The notes beneath the pieces are model-generated. The model made no database searches. It was given only the letters and a program-made list of their open reading frames with translations, and was not told the origin of the DNA. The translations under genes and the position numbers were made by a program. Shown here piece by piece: positions 35,994 to 47,961 of a DNA stretch of 64,000 nt. Position 1 is the first letter of the stretch; each line of letters opens with the position of its first letter. The stretch comes from Lycium barbarum (taxonomy: Eukaryota; Streptophyta; Magnoliopsida; Solanales; Solanaceae), in assembly GCF_019175385.1 (NCBI RefSeq), contig NC_083341.1, positions 65,629,800-65,693,799 of the forward strand, written 5' to 3'.

Positions 35994-36683
35994 CGGGGTT
36001 CAGTTAATTTTATCAATTAGTCACATTCTCATAAACCCTAAGGACGAATATCTTTCCTCCAAGTCTTCTAACATTAAGGTGAGAACATCTTTAACATTAT
36101 TAATCAATCCTAGCATTAAAACCATGATTCTTAACATGATTCTTGAATGAAAAACCTAGGGTTGCAAGGTAATATTTCTCAATGTGACTCAAGCTAGGGT
36201 TTTGGGTGTTCTTTGTTGTAAAAGTGAATTGTTGAATTGCGCAAGGCAATTAAGGTATGTCTCTTTTGAAAACCTTATTTTGGATGTGTGTCTCCTTTTT
36301 AAAAGTTCTTTATTGAATAAAAAGGTGAACTTTTCATACTTTAAAATCTTATTTCATGCTTTGATTGTGGTTGGTGTGCGTGAGGGGACAAGCCTACATT
36401 AAACCTTTATTGTATTATACTCTATACATGTATACGTAATTCTAATCATTTTCCTCTAAGAGATGATCAGCAATAATGGCTAAGGGTTAGTAATGGTGTT
36501 TTATGATGAACTATGATAATTGAACCTTGTTTTAGGAAGTGGAAACGTTTTCAAGATTATCAATGAAATGATGTATCTTTATAATGACATGATGAACTTA
36601 AATGCTAATTGATGATGTGACAACCTTGAGATGAATTGTGATTCGGCTTTTATGCTATGAACTTTGTTGTTGTGTTTGGCCTA

Positions 36684-36815
36684 GCTACTCGGGAGGAAGG
36701 GTAGTCACTATGGATCCTAGTGTGGTAATTCCTAGCAATTCGGGAGGAAGAGTGGCCACTGCGAGTTCGCTACCCCGGTGCGGTTTATGCCTAGCTATTC
36801 GGGAGGAAGGATAGC
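36684..36815 (+). other. Triad of stem-loops with GGGAGGAAG loop (B 5' LTR)
   Basis: GCTAC/GTAGT (36684-36688, 36701-36705), a second hairpin weakened by one C-to-A change near 36737, and GCTAT/ATAGC (36794-36798, 36811-36815). Loops of hairpins 1 and 3 are the same 12 bases. Confidence 0.6.
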
Positions 36816-37255
36816 CACCAAGAGTATAGTATTCCGATGTGGTTCGCAGTTATGTCTAGGGAACCTCAAAGGTCATCCCTTCGATGTGATTCATTCTTGG
36901 GCCTGTATTGGCATGTGATATGTTTATCTCTTTGTGAAAGTATTTCTGATGATAATCTGGCAAATTGAAAGGACATAACCGAAAGTTGTAAACTTGATAA
37001 AAATGGGTTCTCATTCGTTTTGATAAGCATATTGAACCAAGTTGAGTAACTATTTAACAATGATTCTGTTACACCCCGGAAATTTTCCCGTTAAGCGTAC
37101 AGTGAATAAGCTAACAAGGATATAGTGTATACGATGTTGTGGAGACGAGTGATAACGTTCATTTGATTGGTATCGAGATGATGAACAACTGTTAAGAAGG
37201 TCCCGTAAGGATCGGAGATAAAACGAAGTGACAAAATAGGACTCAGTGAACTAGC

Positions 37256-37577
37256 GAATTATACGGTAGGTTATACGGACCGTATAATGGTTTTACGGCC
37301 GTATAATGAACCGTTAAAGTGTCACAGAAAGAAGTTGAGGAAAAGTGGGTTTTACGGTAGATTATACGGACCGTATAATGGTTTTATGGCCGTATAATGA
37401 ACCGTTAAAGTGTCACAGAAAGAAGTTGAGGAAAAGTGGGGTTTACGGTAGATTATACGGACCGTATAAAATTATACGGCCCGTCAAATGAACCGTCAAG
37501 TTGACACAGAAAGGGGTGATCGCTGAGTCAGTTTTACGGTCAATTATACGGACCGTATAATGGACCGTATAATGGCA
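37256..37577 (+). repeat. Tandem ~92-bp units rich in TATACGGACCGTATA palindromes
   Basis: About three and a half units. Each holds ATTATACGGACCGTATAAT (a near-perfect palindrome), a CGGCCG word and a GTGTCACAGAAAG tail. The array ends about 15 bases before the TATA box at 37593. Repeated in the 3' LTR at 44880-45200. Probable U3 enhancer-like array; this role is inference. Confidence 0.75.
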
Positions 37578-37592
37578 TCGGGACTGGTTTTG

Positions 37593-37606
37593 TATTTATA
37601 AAAATA
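37593..37606 (+). promoter_or_regulatory. Probable TATA box of C 5' LTR
   Basis: TATTTATAAAAATA followed by a pyrimidine-rich stretch (TTTCATTTTCTCATTTCCTC) typical of plant start regions. Confidence 0.6.
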
Positions 37607-39064
37607 TGTTCCAAGTTTCATTTTCTCATTTCCTCTTCTCACTACACGACCCAATCTCTCTCTCTAGAAACTTCCAAACACTCCAAACCAATAATTCAAG
37701 TGAAAATCAAGATGAATAACACCCAAATTCATGAAATCAAGAGTGTGAGACTCCTCATAGTTCATCTAAGTCAAGGAACTCCAAAGAAGGTGGAACTAGG
37801 GTTTTGTCTGAGTGGAGTATTTCGACTCAAGACTTGTTCAACCATCATCCAAGGTAAGTTTAATGATCATTTCATGTAGTTTAAGGTATTGGGAGGCTTA
37901 GATACTTGAAATGTAGAAGAACATAGAAAGTGGGTCATTACTGAGTGAATAGTGACATAATTGAATGATAGTGGAATTGAATCATGAAAGTTGAAGAGTT
38001 GTGATTATGAATACGTTATAATGATGTTTATATCATGAAACAAGTATTAAACGCGTGAAAACACAAAGATGAGTTATAAGGAGAAATATGGGAAAATTGG
38101 AGGAAAATGGTGGATTTCGCCAAACGCACGTAAATGACGATTGTCGATCATGATATTGCGAATAATATTATGAATATCGGGAGTTGATATAGAACATGGG
38201 AGAAGTAGCATAAACAAAGGGAGTGCTGCCCAATTTTTCCTAGAATTAATGATGCGTTCTTGTAGTCGATTAACTAATGTTAGTCCAATTCTCTCGTGAA
38301 GGTAACGACGTGACCTTGAAGGAAGACAAGTGATCGATAACTTAGCTAAGCGACAAGGTATGTGAGGCTAGTCCTTTTTTATAATGGCATGAATCTTTTA
38401 TCTTGAATCCCTATTCCTTCCATGAGTTCTTACATTCTAAGAAGTTAAAAGCTTATGCCTATGAATGTCTATATGAGATAAGTTATACGATATGATGACA
38501 CTAGAATGATGATGATATTATTCCTTGCCTACACTCACCTTATGTACTAGTCCTTTCAAGGTGAGGTAGAACGTCCATGATGGTTCCATAATATAATCGG
38601 GGGATCACGACCTTACGTCACCCCGATAGAGTAAAGTTGATCATGAGTCTTATATACGCATTATGACAAGATAAGTATTTTATGGTAAGAATATTACTAT
38701 GAGCATTTACATTGAGCATGTCATGAGCATTTCACACCGGGCCTAGTTGGCCGGGCAGACACCGCTTCGGCGGGCGGCGATACGGATACACCATGACCTA
38801 CGGGCGTGGGCAGACACCACTAGTGGGCGACATGAGATGGTACTCCGGACGTGGGAGGTCTGGACGCGGGCTAATATTATTGATTATCACACCGTTCCGA
38901 CATGGACGGGCAGCTTGCATATGATTCATACATGTTATGATGATGAGTATGAGTAAGACAACATGCATTACTTCATTTATGATTATCAGTCAGATTCAGA
39001 TGTCTCATGTTGATGTTATTCCCATACTATTGATGTCTCCTTTAATTATGTATGCCTCTCATAC

Positions 39065-39102
39065 TCGGTACAATATTCGTACTGACGTCCTTTCTTCGGA
39101 CG
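39065..39102 (+). other. Consecutive hairpins near C 5' LTR 3' end
   Basis: TCGGTAC/GTACTGA (39065-39071, 39079-39085) and CGTCC/GGACG (39086-39090, 39098-39102). In the 3' LTR a third hairpin CTGTG/CACAG (46724-46728, 46737-46741) is complete; in this copy it is worn. Confidence 0.6.
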
Positions 39103-39533
39103 CGTGTTCATGCCCACAGGTAGACCGAGAGGAGAGCTTGGCCCAGGTCCTCAGTAGCTGCCAGCTGATAGGTAGCACTCCATTGTTCGGAGTTGCTTAT
39201 GACTATTCTTTTGATGTACATTCACACATGCATATTTTGGGCATGACGGAGTCTTGTTCCGTCCATGTATTCATTATGTTAGTAGAGGCTCGTAGATACG
39301 CAGTGTGGGTTAGATGGTCTCACAAGATGTTTTCATATGTATGTATACTATTTTGATGGGCGAGAGGCAAATGTATATAAAGTATTTATATTTTGATTAA
39401 ATATGATTTTCCTACAATTAGTATGTAAAATTGATAAAAGAGTATTAAATGAGCGAGACAAGCAGTAGAGTAAGCGGTGCTCGGTAATTGCTCCGGGTAC
39501 CCGTCGCGGCCCCTAGGTGGGTCGTGACAGAAG

Positions 39534-39551
39534 TGGTATCAGAGCAGTTCG
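39534..39551 (+). other. C primer-binding site
   Basis: TGGTATCAGAGCAGTTCG after a 4-base GAAG spacer; initiator tRNA-Met type, same as in element D. Confidence 0.92.
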
Positions 39552-39735
39552 CCCTAGGAAGTGTCTACAAGCCGTGTCTAGTAGAGTCTTGTGTATGGTG
39601 TGTTGCGCGCCACACTAATAAACAAGAGGCTACAGGGCATTTAGGAAAATGACCATTTTTCTTCTCATGAGATCGTGCGATAGAGCCATGTCTAGGGTTA
39701 TATTCTTCCTAAAAGTGCGTTATGGTTTCAGAAAA

Positions 39736-40890
39736 ATGTCGCTGAAAGGAAAAGCTACAGCTGCCCAGAAAGGCAAAACTACGACAAAGAGGCAGGTGGA
39801 AAGAGAGCCTCCGGCAAATGTAAAGGAAAATGAATCACAAAGTGAGGCCGCGCCCAATGTAGAAGAGCAGGGAGGAGCCTCAGCTCCGATTCCTCCACCG
39901 AGTGCTTCGGGTCAACAAGTGTCCGAGGCCATACATTTATTGACATAGTTGGTTGCCGCTCAGACACAACGAAAGAATGCGACCCCAAGTGATCGTTCAG
40001 CTAGGACAAGAGCCCGTGATTTCCTTACTCTAAATCCTCCAGAATTTTTCGGGTCGAAGCCGGATGAGGACCCACAAAGGTTTTATCGATGAAATGCTGA
40101 GGACGCTAACACTTATGCATGCTTCTGAGACTGAATCTGTAGAGTTGGCCTCATATAGACTTCGCGACGTGGCGGTACTATGGTATAAGAATTGGGTGAT
40201 AACAAGAGGGGAGAATGCACCACCTCCTGTGTGGCAAGAGTTTGTAGATGCCTTTATTCGTCACTACTTGCCACCTGAAGTCCGCCGAGCTCGAGCGGAT
40301 AGGTTCTTGAATTTGAAACAAGGAAGCATGAGTGCCCGAGAGGATAGTATGCAATTTAACTCATTGGCCCGGTATGCTCCGACTATGGTGGCTGACATGG
40401 GAGACCGAGTCTATAGATTTGTGAGTGGTTTAGGACCACACTTGTTCAGAGATTGCCTGACAGCCTCTTTGCAAGACGGGATGGATATTTCCCGGATACA
40501 GGCCCATGCTCAGAACCTCGAGGAACGACAACGACAACAGAGAAGTGATCGTGAGGGTGACAGAAGACAAGGTAAGAGGGATAGATCTATGGGGGAGAGC
40601 AGTGAGTACCGAGGGGGACCAAGACAGACGCATTCCAGGCACTCAGGTCAGTCAGCGACCAGTGCACCTCCCAGATTCTCGGATAGGAGATTCGACCGTT
40701 CTTTTCAGTCAGACCAGGGGCAGAGTTCGAGGGCCTCAGATTCGCAGTCTAGGGGAGACTTTAGCCAGAGGAGACCTCTAGTACCGCGGTGTAGCCAGTG
40801 TGGCAAATTACATTCCCGATAGTGTCGTCAGGGTTCGGATGCTTGTTATGCTTGCGGGCCGGTTGGTCATATGATGAGAGATTGCCCTTC
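39736..40890 (+). pseudogene. C gag
   Basis: Start at ATG 39736 (MSLKGKATAAQKGK). Blocks: Pro/Ala-rich linker, ARDFLTLNPPEFFGS, then ELASYRLRDVAVLWYKNW and RHYLPPEVRRARADRFLNL of the gag fold, and the zinc region CSQCGKLHS plus [14 protein letters not shown]. Breaks: TAG at 39946-39948; one extra A near 40074 that shifts the frame; TAG at 40820-40822 inside the first zinc motif where D has a Gln. The frame after 40075 runs straight into pol. Close relative of D gag across the whole length. Confidence 0.92.
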
Positions 40891-41900
40891 AGCGAGAGAT
40901 AGAGCGGGGACTCAGCCCACAGGTTCAGCAGCGGGGTCTTCTTCAGCGAGCCCGACAGCACAGACTCCTCAGACTACAACAGGCAGAGGCAGAGGTAGAG
41001 GGGGAGCATCCACTTCAGGTGCTGTTCAGCCCCGTGTGTATGCTTTAGCTAGGCGACAGGATCTTGAGTCTTCCCCAGATGTTGTCACTGGTACCTTGAC
41101 TATATTTTTCCATGACGTATATGCTATGATTGATCCGGGTTCTACCTTCTCATATATTACTCCGTATATCGCTGATTGTGTTGGGGTAAAACCTGAGCCA
41201 ATTAAACCCTTCGAGGTGTTCACTCCGGTTGGTGATCCTGTAATAGCGAGGCAAGTATATCATAACTGTGTAGTCATTATAGGTGATCGTCAGACAAGGG
41301 CTGATCTAATTGAACTTGAGATGATAGATTTTGACGTAATTATGGGTATGGACTGGTTGGCATCATGCTATGCTAATGTTTGTTGCCGGACAAAGGTAGT
41401 TCGATTCCAATTTCCGGGAGAGCCCATACTCGAGTGGAAGGGTAATACAGTTTCCCCAAAGGGTAGGTTTATTTCCTACCTTAAGGCGAGAAAGATGATA
41501 GCCAAAGGTTATATTTGTCATCTAGTTCGGGTTCATGACAAGGAAGCGGAAGTGCCAACTTTCCAGTCTGTCCCGGTAGTGAATGAATTCCCAGATGTGT
41601 TTCCTGACGAGTTACCAGGCCTTCCTCCAGAAAGGGAGATTGATTTCGCCATTGATGTATTACCAAACACCGAGCCTATTTCTATTCCTCCGTATCGAAT
41701 GGCTCCAGCAGAACTGAAAGAGCTAAAAGCACAGCTAAAAGATTTACTTGAGAAGGGGTTTATAAGGCCTAGTTCCTCGCCATGGGGAGCCCCAGTCTTG
41801 TTCGTAAGGAAGAAAGACGGTTCGTTACGAATGTGTATTGATTACAGGCAGTTGAACAAGGTGACAATAAAGAATAAATACCCTCTTCTAGAATTGACGA
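40891..41900 (+). pseudogene. C protease and start of reverse transcriptase
   Basis: Same frame as the second part of gag. Ser/Thr/Gly-rich linker, then the aspartic protease with [12 protein letters not shown] (Asp codon 41132-41134; DPG in place of the usual D-S/T-G) and [12 protein letters not shown] begins with [58 protein letters not shown] and [16 protein letters not shown]. One base is missing near 41889, which shifts the frame just after KYPL. Confidence 0.93.
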
Positions 41901-43458
41901 CTTGTTCGATCAATTGCAAGGTGCTAAATGGTTCTCTAAGATAGATCTGAGATCGGGTTATCATCAGGTGAGAATTAAGGAAGCAGATATTCCCAAGACT
42001 GCCTTCAGGACAAGATATGGTCACTATGAGTTTCGAGTAATGTCGTTCGGGTTGATGAATGCCCCGACGGTGTTCATGAATTTAATGAATAATGTGTTCA
42101 GGCCGTTTTTGGATCTTTTTGTGATCGTGTTCATCGACGATATCTTGGTGTACTCTCGCACAGAGTCAGAACATGCAGATCATCTAAGAATTGTTCTTAG
42201 CGTTCTTCGAGATCGGGAATTGTATGCAAAGTTTTCGAAGTGCGAGTTTTGGCTAAACTCAGTGGCATTTCTAGGTCATGTTATTTTAGATAATGGTATC
42301 CGAGTCGACACTCAGAAAATAGAAGTTGTGAAGACTTGGCCAAGACCTACGACGCCTACAGAAGTTCATAGTTTCCTTGGGTTAGCAGGATACTATAGAA
42401 GATTTGTAGAGGGCTTCTCATCTATTTCAGCCCCATTGACAAAGTTAACCCAGAAGTCGGCTAAATTCCAGTGGAGTGATGCCTTTGAGCGTAGCTTCCA
42501 AGAGCTGAAAAACAGGTTGACCTCAGGGCCAGTGCTAACACTTCCAGAAGGATCAGATGGCTATGTAGTGTATTATGACGCCTCCGGTGTGGGATTAGGA
42601 TGTGTATTGATGCAGAATGGGAAAGTTATTGCATATGCTTCGAGGCAGTTGCGAAAACATGAACAGAATTATCCCACTCATGATCTTGAGCTAGCTGCGG
42701 TCATCCATGCATTGAAAATATGGAGACACTACTTATATGGCGTGCACGTGGATATCTATACGGATCACAAAAGCCTTCAATATATTTTCAAACAGAAGGA
42801 GTTGAACCTGCGGCAAAGGAGATGGTTAGAATTACTGAAGGATTATGATGTGAACATTCTATATCATCCAGGGAAGGCGAATGTAGTAGCAGATGCACTT
42901 AGCCGCCGATCGATGGGTAGTTTATGTGGAGTTCCTTCGGAAAAGCGAGAAATGGTTCGTGAAGTCCATCGGTTAGCAAGTCTCGGCGTACGGCCAATTG
43001 ATTCGGGTAACGCAGGTATTAGCATCCATGACCCCACAGTTTCATCATTGAATCTGGAAGTGAAGGAACGACAATATGAAGATCCTCAGTTACTCCACTA
43101 TCGAGATCTATCTCAGGAAAAGGAAAAGTCTCCATTCGAAGTTTCCATAGAAGGGGTTCTTAGATATCGAGGCCGGCTATGTGTACCGAATGTGGCAAAC
43201 TTGCGCCAACGGATTTTAGAGGAAGCACATTATTCCCGGTATTCTATTCATCCAGGTGCAACCAAGATGTACCACGATCTCAAATTGATATATGGCATGA
43301 AGCGAGACATAGCAGAATTTGTAGCACAGTGCCCAAATTGCCAACAAGTGAAGGCCGAGCATCAAAAGCCAGGAGGCTTATTGCAAGCAATAGAAATTCC
43401 TATGTGGAAATGGGACGCAATTAACATGGATTTTGTGGTAGGATTACCCCGTACGTGA
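41901..43458 (+). pseudogene. C reverse transcriptase, RNase H and integrase N-terminus
   Basis: Open frame of 518 codons. [27 protein letters not shown], catalytic FIDDILVYS (near 42130-42160). RNase [20 protein letters not shown] (catalytic Asp), [26 protein letters not shown], and NVVADALSR. Integrase zinc domain: [19 protein letters not shown] with CPNCQQVK (HHCC), then first catalytic Asp in NMDFVVGLP. Ends at a TGA (43456-43458) that fits a CGA-to-TGA change; the same frame goes on. Confidence 0.95.
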
Positions 43459-43941
43459 GGGAAGTATGATTCTATATGGGTGATCGTGGATAGACTCACG
43501 AAAGCAGCTCATTTTCTCCCCGTTAGGACCACATATTCAGCGAAAGATTATGCTAAATTGTATCTCAAGGAGATTGTACGACTTCACGGTATTCCTTTGG
43601 CCATTATTACAGACAGAGGGGCACAATTCACAGCCAAGTTCTGGAAGTCCTTTCAAGAAGGTCTAGGTACCCAAGTTAAGCTCAGCACGGCGTTCCATCC
43701 GCAGACTGACGGACAAGCCGAGCGCACTATTCAGACCTTAGAGGATATGCTACGGGCATGTGTATTGGACTTTGGCGGTAGTTGGGATGAGCATTTGCCT
43801 CTTATTGAATTTTCCTATAATAACAACTATCATTCCAGCATTCAAATGGCCCCGTATGAAGCCTTATATGGAAGAAAATGCAGATCTCCAATTGGATGGT
43901 TTGAAACCGGAGAAGTACAATTGAGCAGTTGAAAGGTTAAA
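43459..43941 (+). pseudogene. C integrase core
   Basis: Continues the frame after the TGA: IWVIVDRLTKAAHFLPV, second Asp in IITDRGAQF, Glu in DGQAERTIQTLEDML, then APYEALYGRKCRSPIGW. A TGA at 43930-43932 follows QLSS; compared with element B (where LGPDSVHEAIEK lies here) a short piece seems to be deleted. DDE triad complete. Confidence 0.93.
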
Positions 43942-44478
43942 GTGATTCGAGACCGACTGTTAACAGCTCAAAGTCGCCAAAAGTCTTATGCAGACAACCG
44001 CCGACGGGATTTAGAATTTCAGGAAAATGACTGGGTATTTCTGAAGGTATCGCCAATGAAAGGGGTGATGAGATTTGGCAAAAGAGGGAAATTGAGTCCA
44101 AGATACATCAGACCTTATAAAATTGTCCGTAAGGTGGGACAGGTAGCATATGAATTGGATTTACCTTCGGAGTTTGAATCAGTTCACCCGGTATTCCATG
44201 TTTCGATGCTCCGCAAGTGTATTGGGGATCCTACAAGAATAGTTCCGGTTGACGATGTGCAAGTGACAGAGAAGATAACATACGAAGAAGAGCCTATTGC
44301 TATTTTAGATAGACAAGTACGAAGGCTTCGGAATAAAGAGGTTGCTTCAGTCAAAATTCTATGGCGGAACAACAATCGGGAAGAAATGACTTGGGAAGCA
44401 GAGGATAAGATGAAATCTATGTACCCCCATTTGTTCCAATCCCCGGAAGAGATTCAAGATGAAACGTCGACGATATAA
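43942..44478 (+). pseudogene. C integrase C-terminus with chromodomain-like end
   Basis: Same frame. GPY/F-type module (KLSPRYIRPYKIVRKVG, VHPVFHVSML), then a chromodomain-like end EEPIAILDRQVRRLRNKE, SVKILWRNNNREEMTWEAED, ending in the YPHLF motif. In chromoviruses this tail steers integration to heterochromatin; this fits the dense nesting seen here. Confidence 0.88.
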
Positions 44479-44651
44479 GGTATGTATGATTTATTTTTTT
44501 TTTATGTTTTTTTGGTCGTGTGTGGCCATAGATGTGTTGATATTGTGATGTAGCCCTGTGCGGCGATGATATTATGGGTTGCTGTGACAGGTCAGTAGTG
44601 CCAGATTACAGGGGAAACTCTGGCGAAATTTTTATAGAATCCCGAGTGTTT

Positions 44652-44685
44652 AACATTCGAGGACGAATGTTCCAAAAGGGGGGAA
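44652..44685 (+). other. C hairpin and polypurine tract
   Basis: AACATTCG/CGAATGTT perfect inverted repeat with loop AGGA (44652-44671), then AAAAGGGGGGAA (44674-44685), four bases before the 3' LTR. The stretch 44479-44651 before it is noncoding. Confidence 0.85.
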
Positions 44686-44688
44686 TAA

Positions 44689-47151
44689 TGTTACACCCCG
44701 AAAATTTTCCCGTTAAGCGTACAATGAATAGGCTAACAAGGATATAGTGTATACGATGTTGTGGAGACGAGTGATAACGTTCATTTGATCGGTATCGAGG
44801 TGTTGAACAACTGTTAAGAAGGTCCCATAAGGATCGGAGATAAAACGAAGTGACAAAATAGGACTCAGTGACCTGGCGAATTATACGGTAGGTTATACGG
44901 ACCGTATAATGGTTTTACGACCGTATAATGAACCGTTAAAGTGTCACAGGAAGAATTTGAGGAAAAGTGGGTTTTACGGTAGATTATACGGACCGTATAA
45001 TGGTTTTACGGCCGTATAATGAACCGTTAAAGTGTCACAGAAAGAAGTTGAGGAAAAGTGGGTTTTACGGTAGATTATTCGGACCGTATAAAATTATACG
45101 GCCCGTCAAATGAACCGTCTAGTTGACACAGAAAGGGGTGATCACTGAGTCAGTTTTACGGTCAATTATACGGACCGTATAATGGACCGTATAATGGCAT
45201 CGGGACTGGTTTTGCATTTATAAAATATGATCCAAGTTTCATTTTCTCATTTCCTCTTCTCACTACACGACCCAATCTCTCTCTCTAGAAACTTCCAAAC
45301 ACTCCAAACCAAGAATTCAAGTGAAAATCAAGATCAATAACACCCAAATTCATGAAATCAAGAGTGTGAGACTCTTCATAGTTCATCTAAGTCAAGGAAC
45401 TCCAAAGAAGGTGGAACTAGGGTTTTGTCTGAGTGGAGTATTTCGACTCAAGACTTGTTCAACCATCATCCAAGGTAAGTTTAATGATCATTTCATGTAG
45501 TTTAAGGTATTGGGAGGCTTAGATACTTGAAATGTAGAAGAACATAGAAAGTGGGTCATTATTGAGTGAATAGTGACATAATTGAATGATAGTGGAATTG
45601 AATCATGAAAGTTGAAGAGTTGTGATTATTAATACGTTATAATGATGTTTATATCATGAAACAAGTATTAAACGCGTGAAAACACAAAGATGAGTTATAA
45701 GGAGAAATATGGGAAAATTGGAGGAAAATGGTGGATTTTGCCAAACGCACGTAAATGACGATTGTCGATCATGATATTACGAATAATATTATGAATATCG
45801 GGAGTTGATATAGAACATGGGAGAAGTAGCATAAACAAAAGGAGTGCTGCCCAATGTTTCCTAGAATTAACGATGCGTTCTTTTAGTCGATTAACTAATG
45901 TTAGTCCAATTCTCTCGTGAAGGTAACGACGTGACCTTGAAGGAAGACAAGTGATCGATAACGTAGCTAAGCGACAAGGTATGTGAGGCTAGTCCTTCTT
46001 TATAATGGCATGAATCTTTTAGCTTGAATCCCTATTCCTTCCATGAGTTCTTACATTCTAAGAAGTTAAAAGCTTATGCCTATGAATGTCTATATGAGAT
46101 AAGTTATACGATATGATGACACTAGAATGATGATGATGTTATTCCTTGCCTACACTCACCTTATGTACTAGTCCTTTCAAGGTGAGGCAGAACGTCCATG
46201 ATGGTTCCATAATGTAATCGGGGGATCACGACCTTACGTCACCCCGATAGAGTAAAGTTGATCATGAGTCTTATATACGCATTATGACAAGATAAGTATT
46301 TTATGGTAAGCATATTACTATGAGCATTTACATTGAGCATTTCATGAGCATTTCACACCGGGCCTAGTTGGCCAGGCAGACACCGCTTCGGCGGGTAGCG
46401 ATACGGATACACCACGACCTACGGGCGTGGGCAGACACCACTAGTGGGCGGCATGAGATGGTACCCCGGACGCGGGAGGCCTGGACACGGGCTAATATTA
46501 TTGATTATCACACCGTTCCGACATGGACGAGCAGCTTGCATATGATGCATACATGTTATGATGATGAGTATGAGTAAGACAGCATGCGTTACTTCATTTA
46601 TGATTATCAGTCAGATTCAGATGTCTCATGTTGATGTTATTTCCATACTATTGATGTCTCCTTTCATTATGTATGCCTCTCATACTCGGTACAATATTCG
46701 TACTGACGTCCTTTCTTCGGACGCTGTGTTCATGCCCACAGGTAGACAGGGAGGAGAGCTTGGCCCAGGTCCTCAGTAGCTGCCAGCTGATAGATAGCAC
46801 TCCATTGTTCGGAGGTGCTTATGACTATTCTTTTGATGTACATTCACACATGCATATTTTGGGCATGACGGAGTCTTGTTCCGTCCATGTATTCAATATG
46901 TTAGTAGAGGCTCATAGATACGCAGTGTGGGTTAGATGGTCTCACAAGATGTTTTCATATGTATGTATACTATTTTGATGGCCGAGAGGCAAATGTATAT
47001 AAAGTTTTTATATTTTGATTAAATATGATTTTCCTACAATTAGTATGTAAAATTGATAAAAGAGTATTAAATGAGCGAGACAAGCAGTAGAGTAAGCAGT
47101 GCTCGGTAATTGCTCCGGGTACCCGTCGCGGCCCCTAGCTGGGTCGTGACA
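44689..47151 (+). repeat. C 3' LTR
   Basis: 2,463 bases, the same length as the 5' LTR. Tandem palindromic units at 44880-45200. Third hairpin CTGTG/CACAG complete at 46724-46741. Confidence 0.95.
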
Positions 47152-47156
47152 GATTC

Positions 47157-47734
47157 CAAATGGTTTCCAGAACTGATTTCTTTACTTATTATTGTATCAT
47201 ATTTTTATATGTCATATTGTCCCAGAGGCACTCACTGAGTACGAAGTATTCAGGCATACCATTGTTGTTTTTGATGGTATGTTAGCTAACGTAGAAGAGC
47301 AAGTTCGTGGAGACTAAAGCGCTCGGAGAACTTGTTGTTGCTGCTGATTTGGTGAGCCCACATGCTCATTCGTGGGTCATCCTCTATTTATTCGTTCCAT
47401 TTATTTATATTAGTTTTCCGGGCCACGTCCCGATGATTAGTCAGTCATTCTTTATTCTTTGAAGCTCCATAGTTTACATTCATTCTATGGGTAGTTGAAG
47501 GATTACTGTTAAAGCTTCAACTTTGCTGTTTTGGCTAAGTTATACCTTTATCAAGACTTCCGCTGATTTAATAATTGACGTTTCTTTATTGTTAATTGCT
47601 TATCTATAAACTGCTGGTACTTGAGTAGTGAACCTTGCAGGTTCTAGTGTTGGATATTGAATGTTTAGGTTCTTCTGATGTTGTTTATGATGTCAGATGC
47701 CGATCATGTGTAGGGTGAGTTTTGGGGCGTGACA
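47157..47734 (+). repeat. B 5' LTR, second part
   Basis: Resumes after C and its TSD copy; ends GGGGCGTGACA. Contains CTGAGTAC/GTATTCAG (47235-47242, 47246-47253) and CATACCAT/ATGGTATG (47255-47262, 47274-47281). Confidence 0.92.
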
Positions 47735-47738
47735 AGTT

Positions 47739-47758
47739 TGGTATCAGAGCATAGGTTT
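47739..47758 (+). other. B primer-binding site
   Basis: TGGTATCAGAGCATAGGTTT, initiator tRNA-Met type, four bases after the LTR end. Confidence 0.9.
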
Positions 47759-47961
47759 AGATACATCCTAGGATTGCTATCGGTGTCAGTGGAGCTGTGT
47801 CTAGTGGAGTTTTCCTTATGTAGCCTGATCACTTGTATGACCGAGAAACTCCCAGGACATTTATAGATGTTTCCTATTATTGTTGATTCTAGATTGTGAT
47901 GTAGAGCTTGAAGTCCTTTTAGGATTTTTCTAATTCGCTCGTTAATTCGTAACATGCAGAA

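Larger units (their letters stand above)
35749..37066 (+). repeat. B 5' LTR, first part
   Basis: 1,318 bases up to the insertion of C (TSD GATTC, 37062-37066). Contains palindromic AAATACGG/CCGTATTT words (35820-35965), TATATAAAG at 35985-35993 (probable TATA box), and the GGGAGGAAG stem-loop triad (36684-36815). Confidence 0.92.
37067..39529 (+). repeat. C 5' LTR
   Basis: Begins TGTTACACCCCGGAAATTTT and ends GGGTCGTGACA. Parts: tandem palindromic units 37256-37577, TATTTATAAAAATA at 37593-37606, a candidate splice donor AAG/GTATGTGAGG near 38358, and consecutive hairpins at 39065-39102. Confidence 0.95.
37067..47151 (+). mobile_element. Element C: full-length Ty3/gypsy chromovirus inside B's 5' LTR
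   Basis: Two LTRs of 2,463 bp each (TGTTACACCCC to GGGTCGTGACA), TSD GATTC at 37062-37066 and 47152-47156, tRNA-Met primer site, polypurine tract. Encodes gag, PR, RT, RNase H, IN and a chromodomain-like end, interrupted by a handful of mutations. I count by eye about a dozen LTR differences in the first 300 bases, mostly transitions, fewer further on; so it is fairly recent but not new. Confidence 0.95.

Noticed and set aside
38747..39356. Plus-strand frames in the C LTR, repeated at 46368-46978
   Set aside because: Lie in both LTR copies, with different breaks; no domain.
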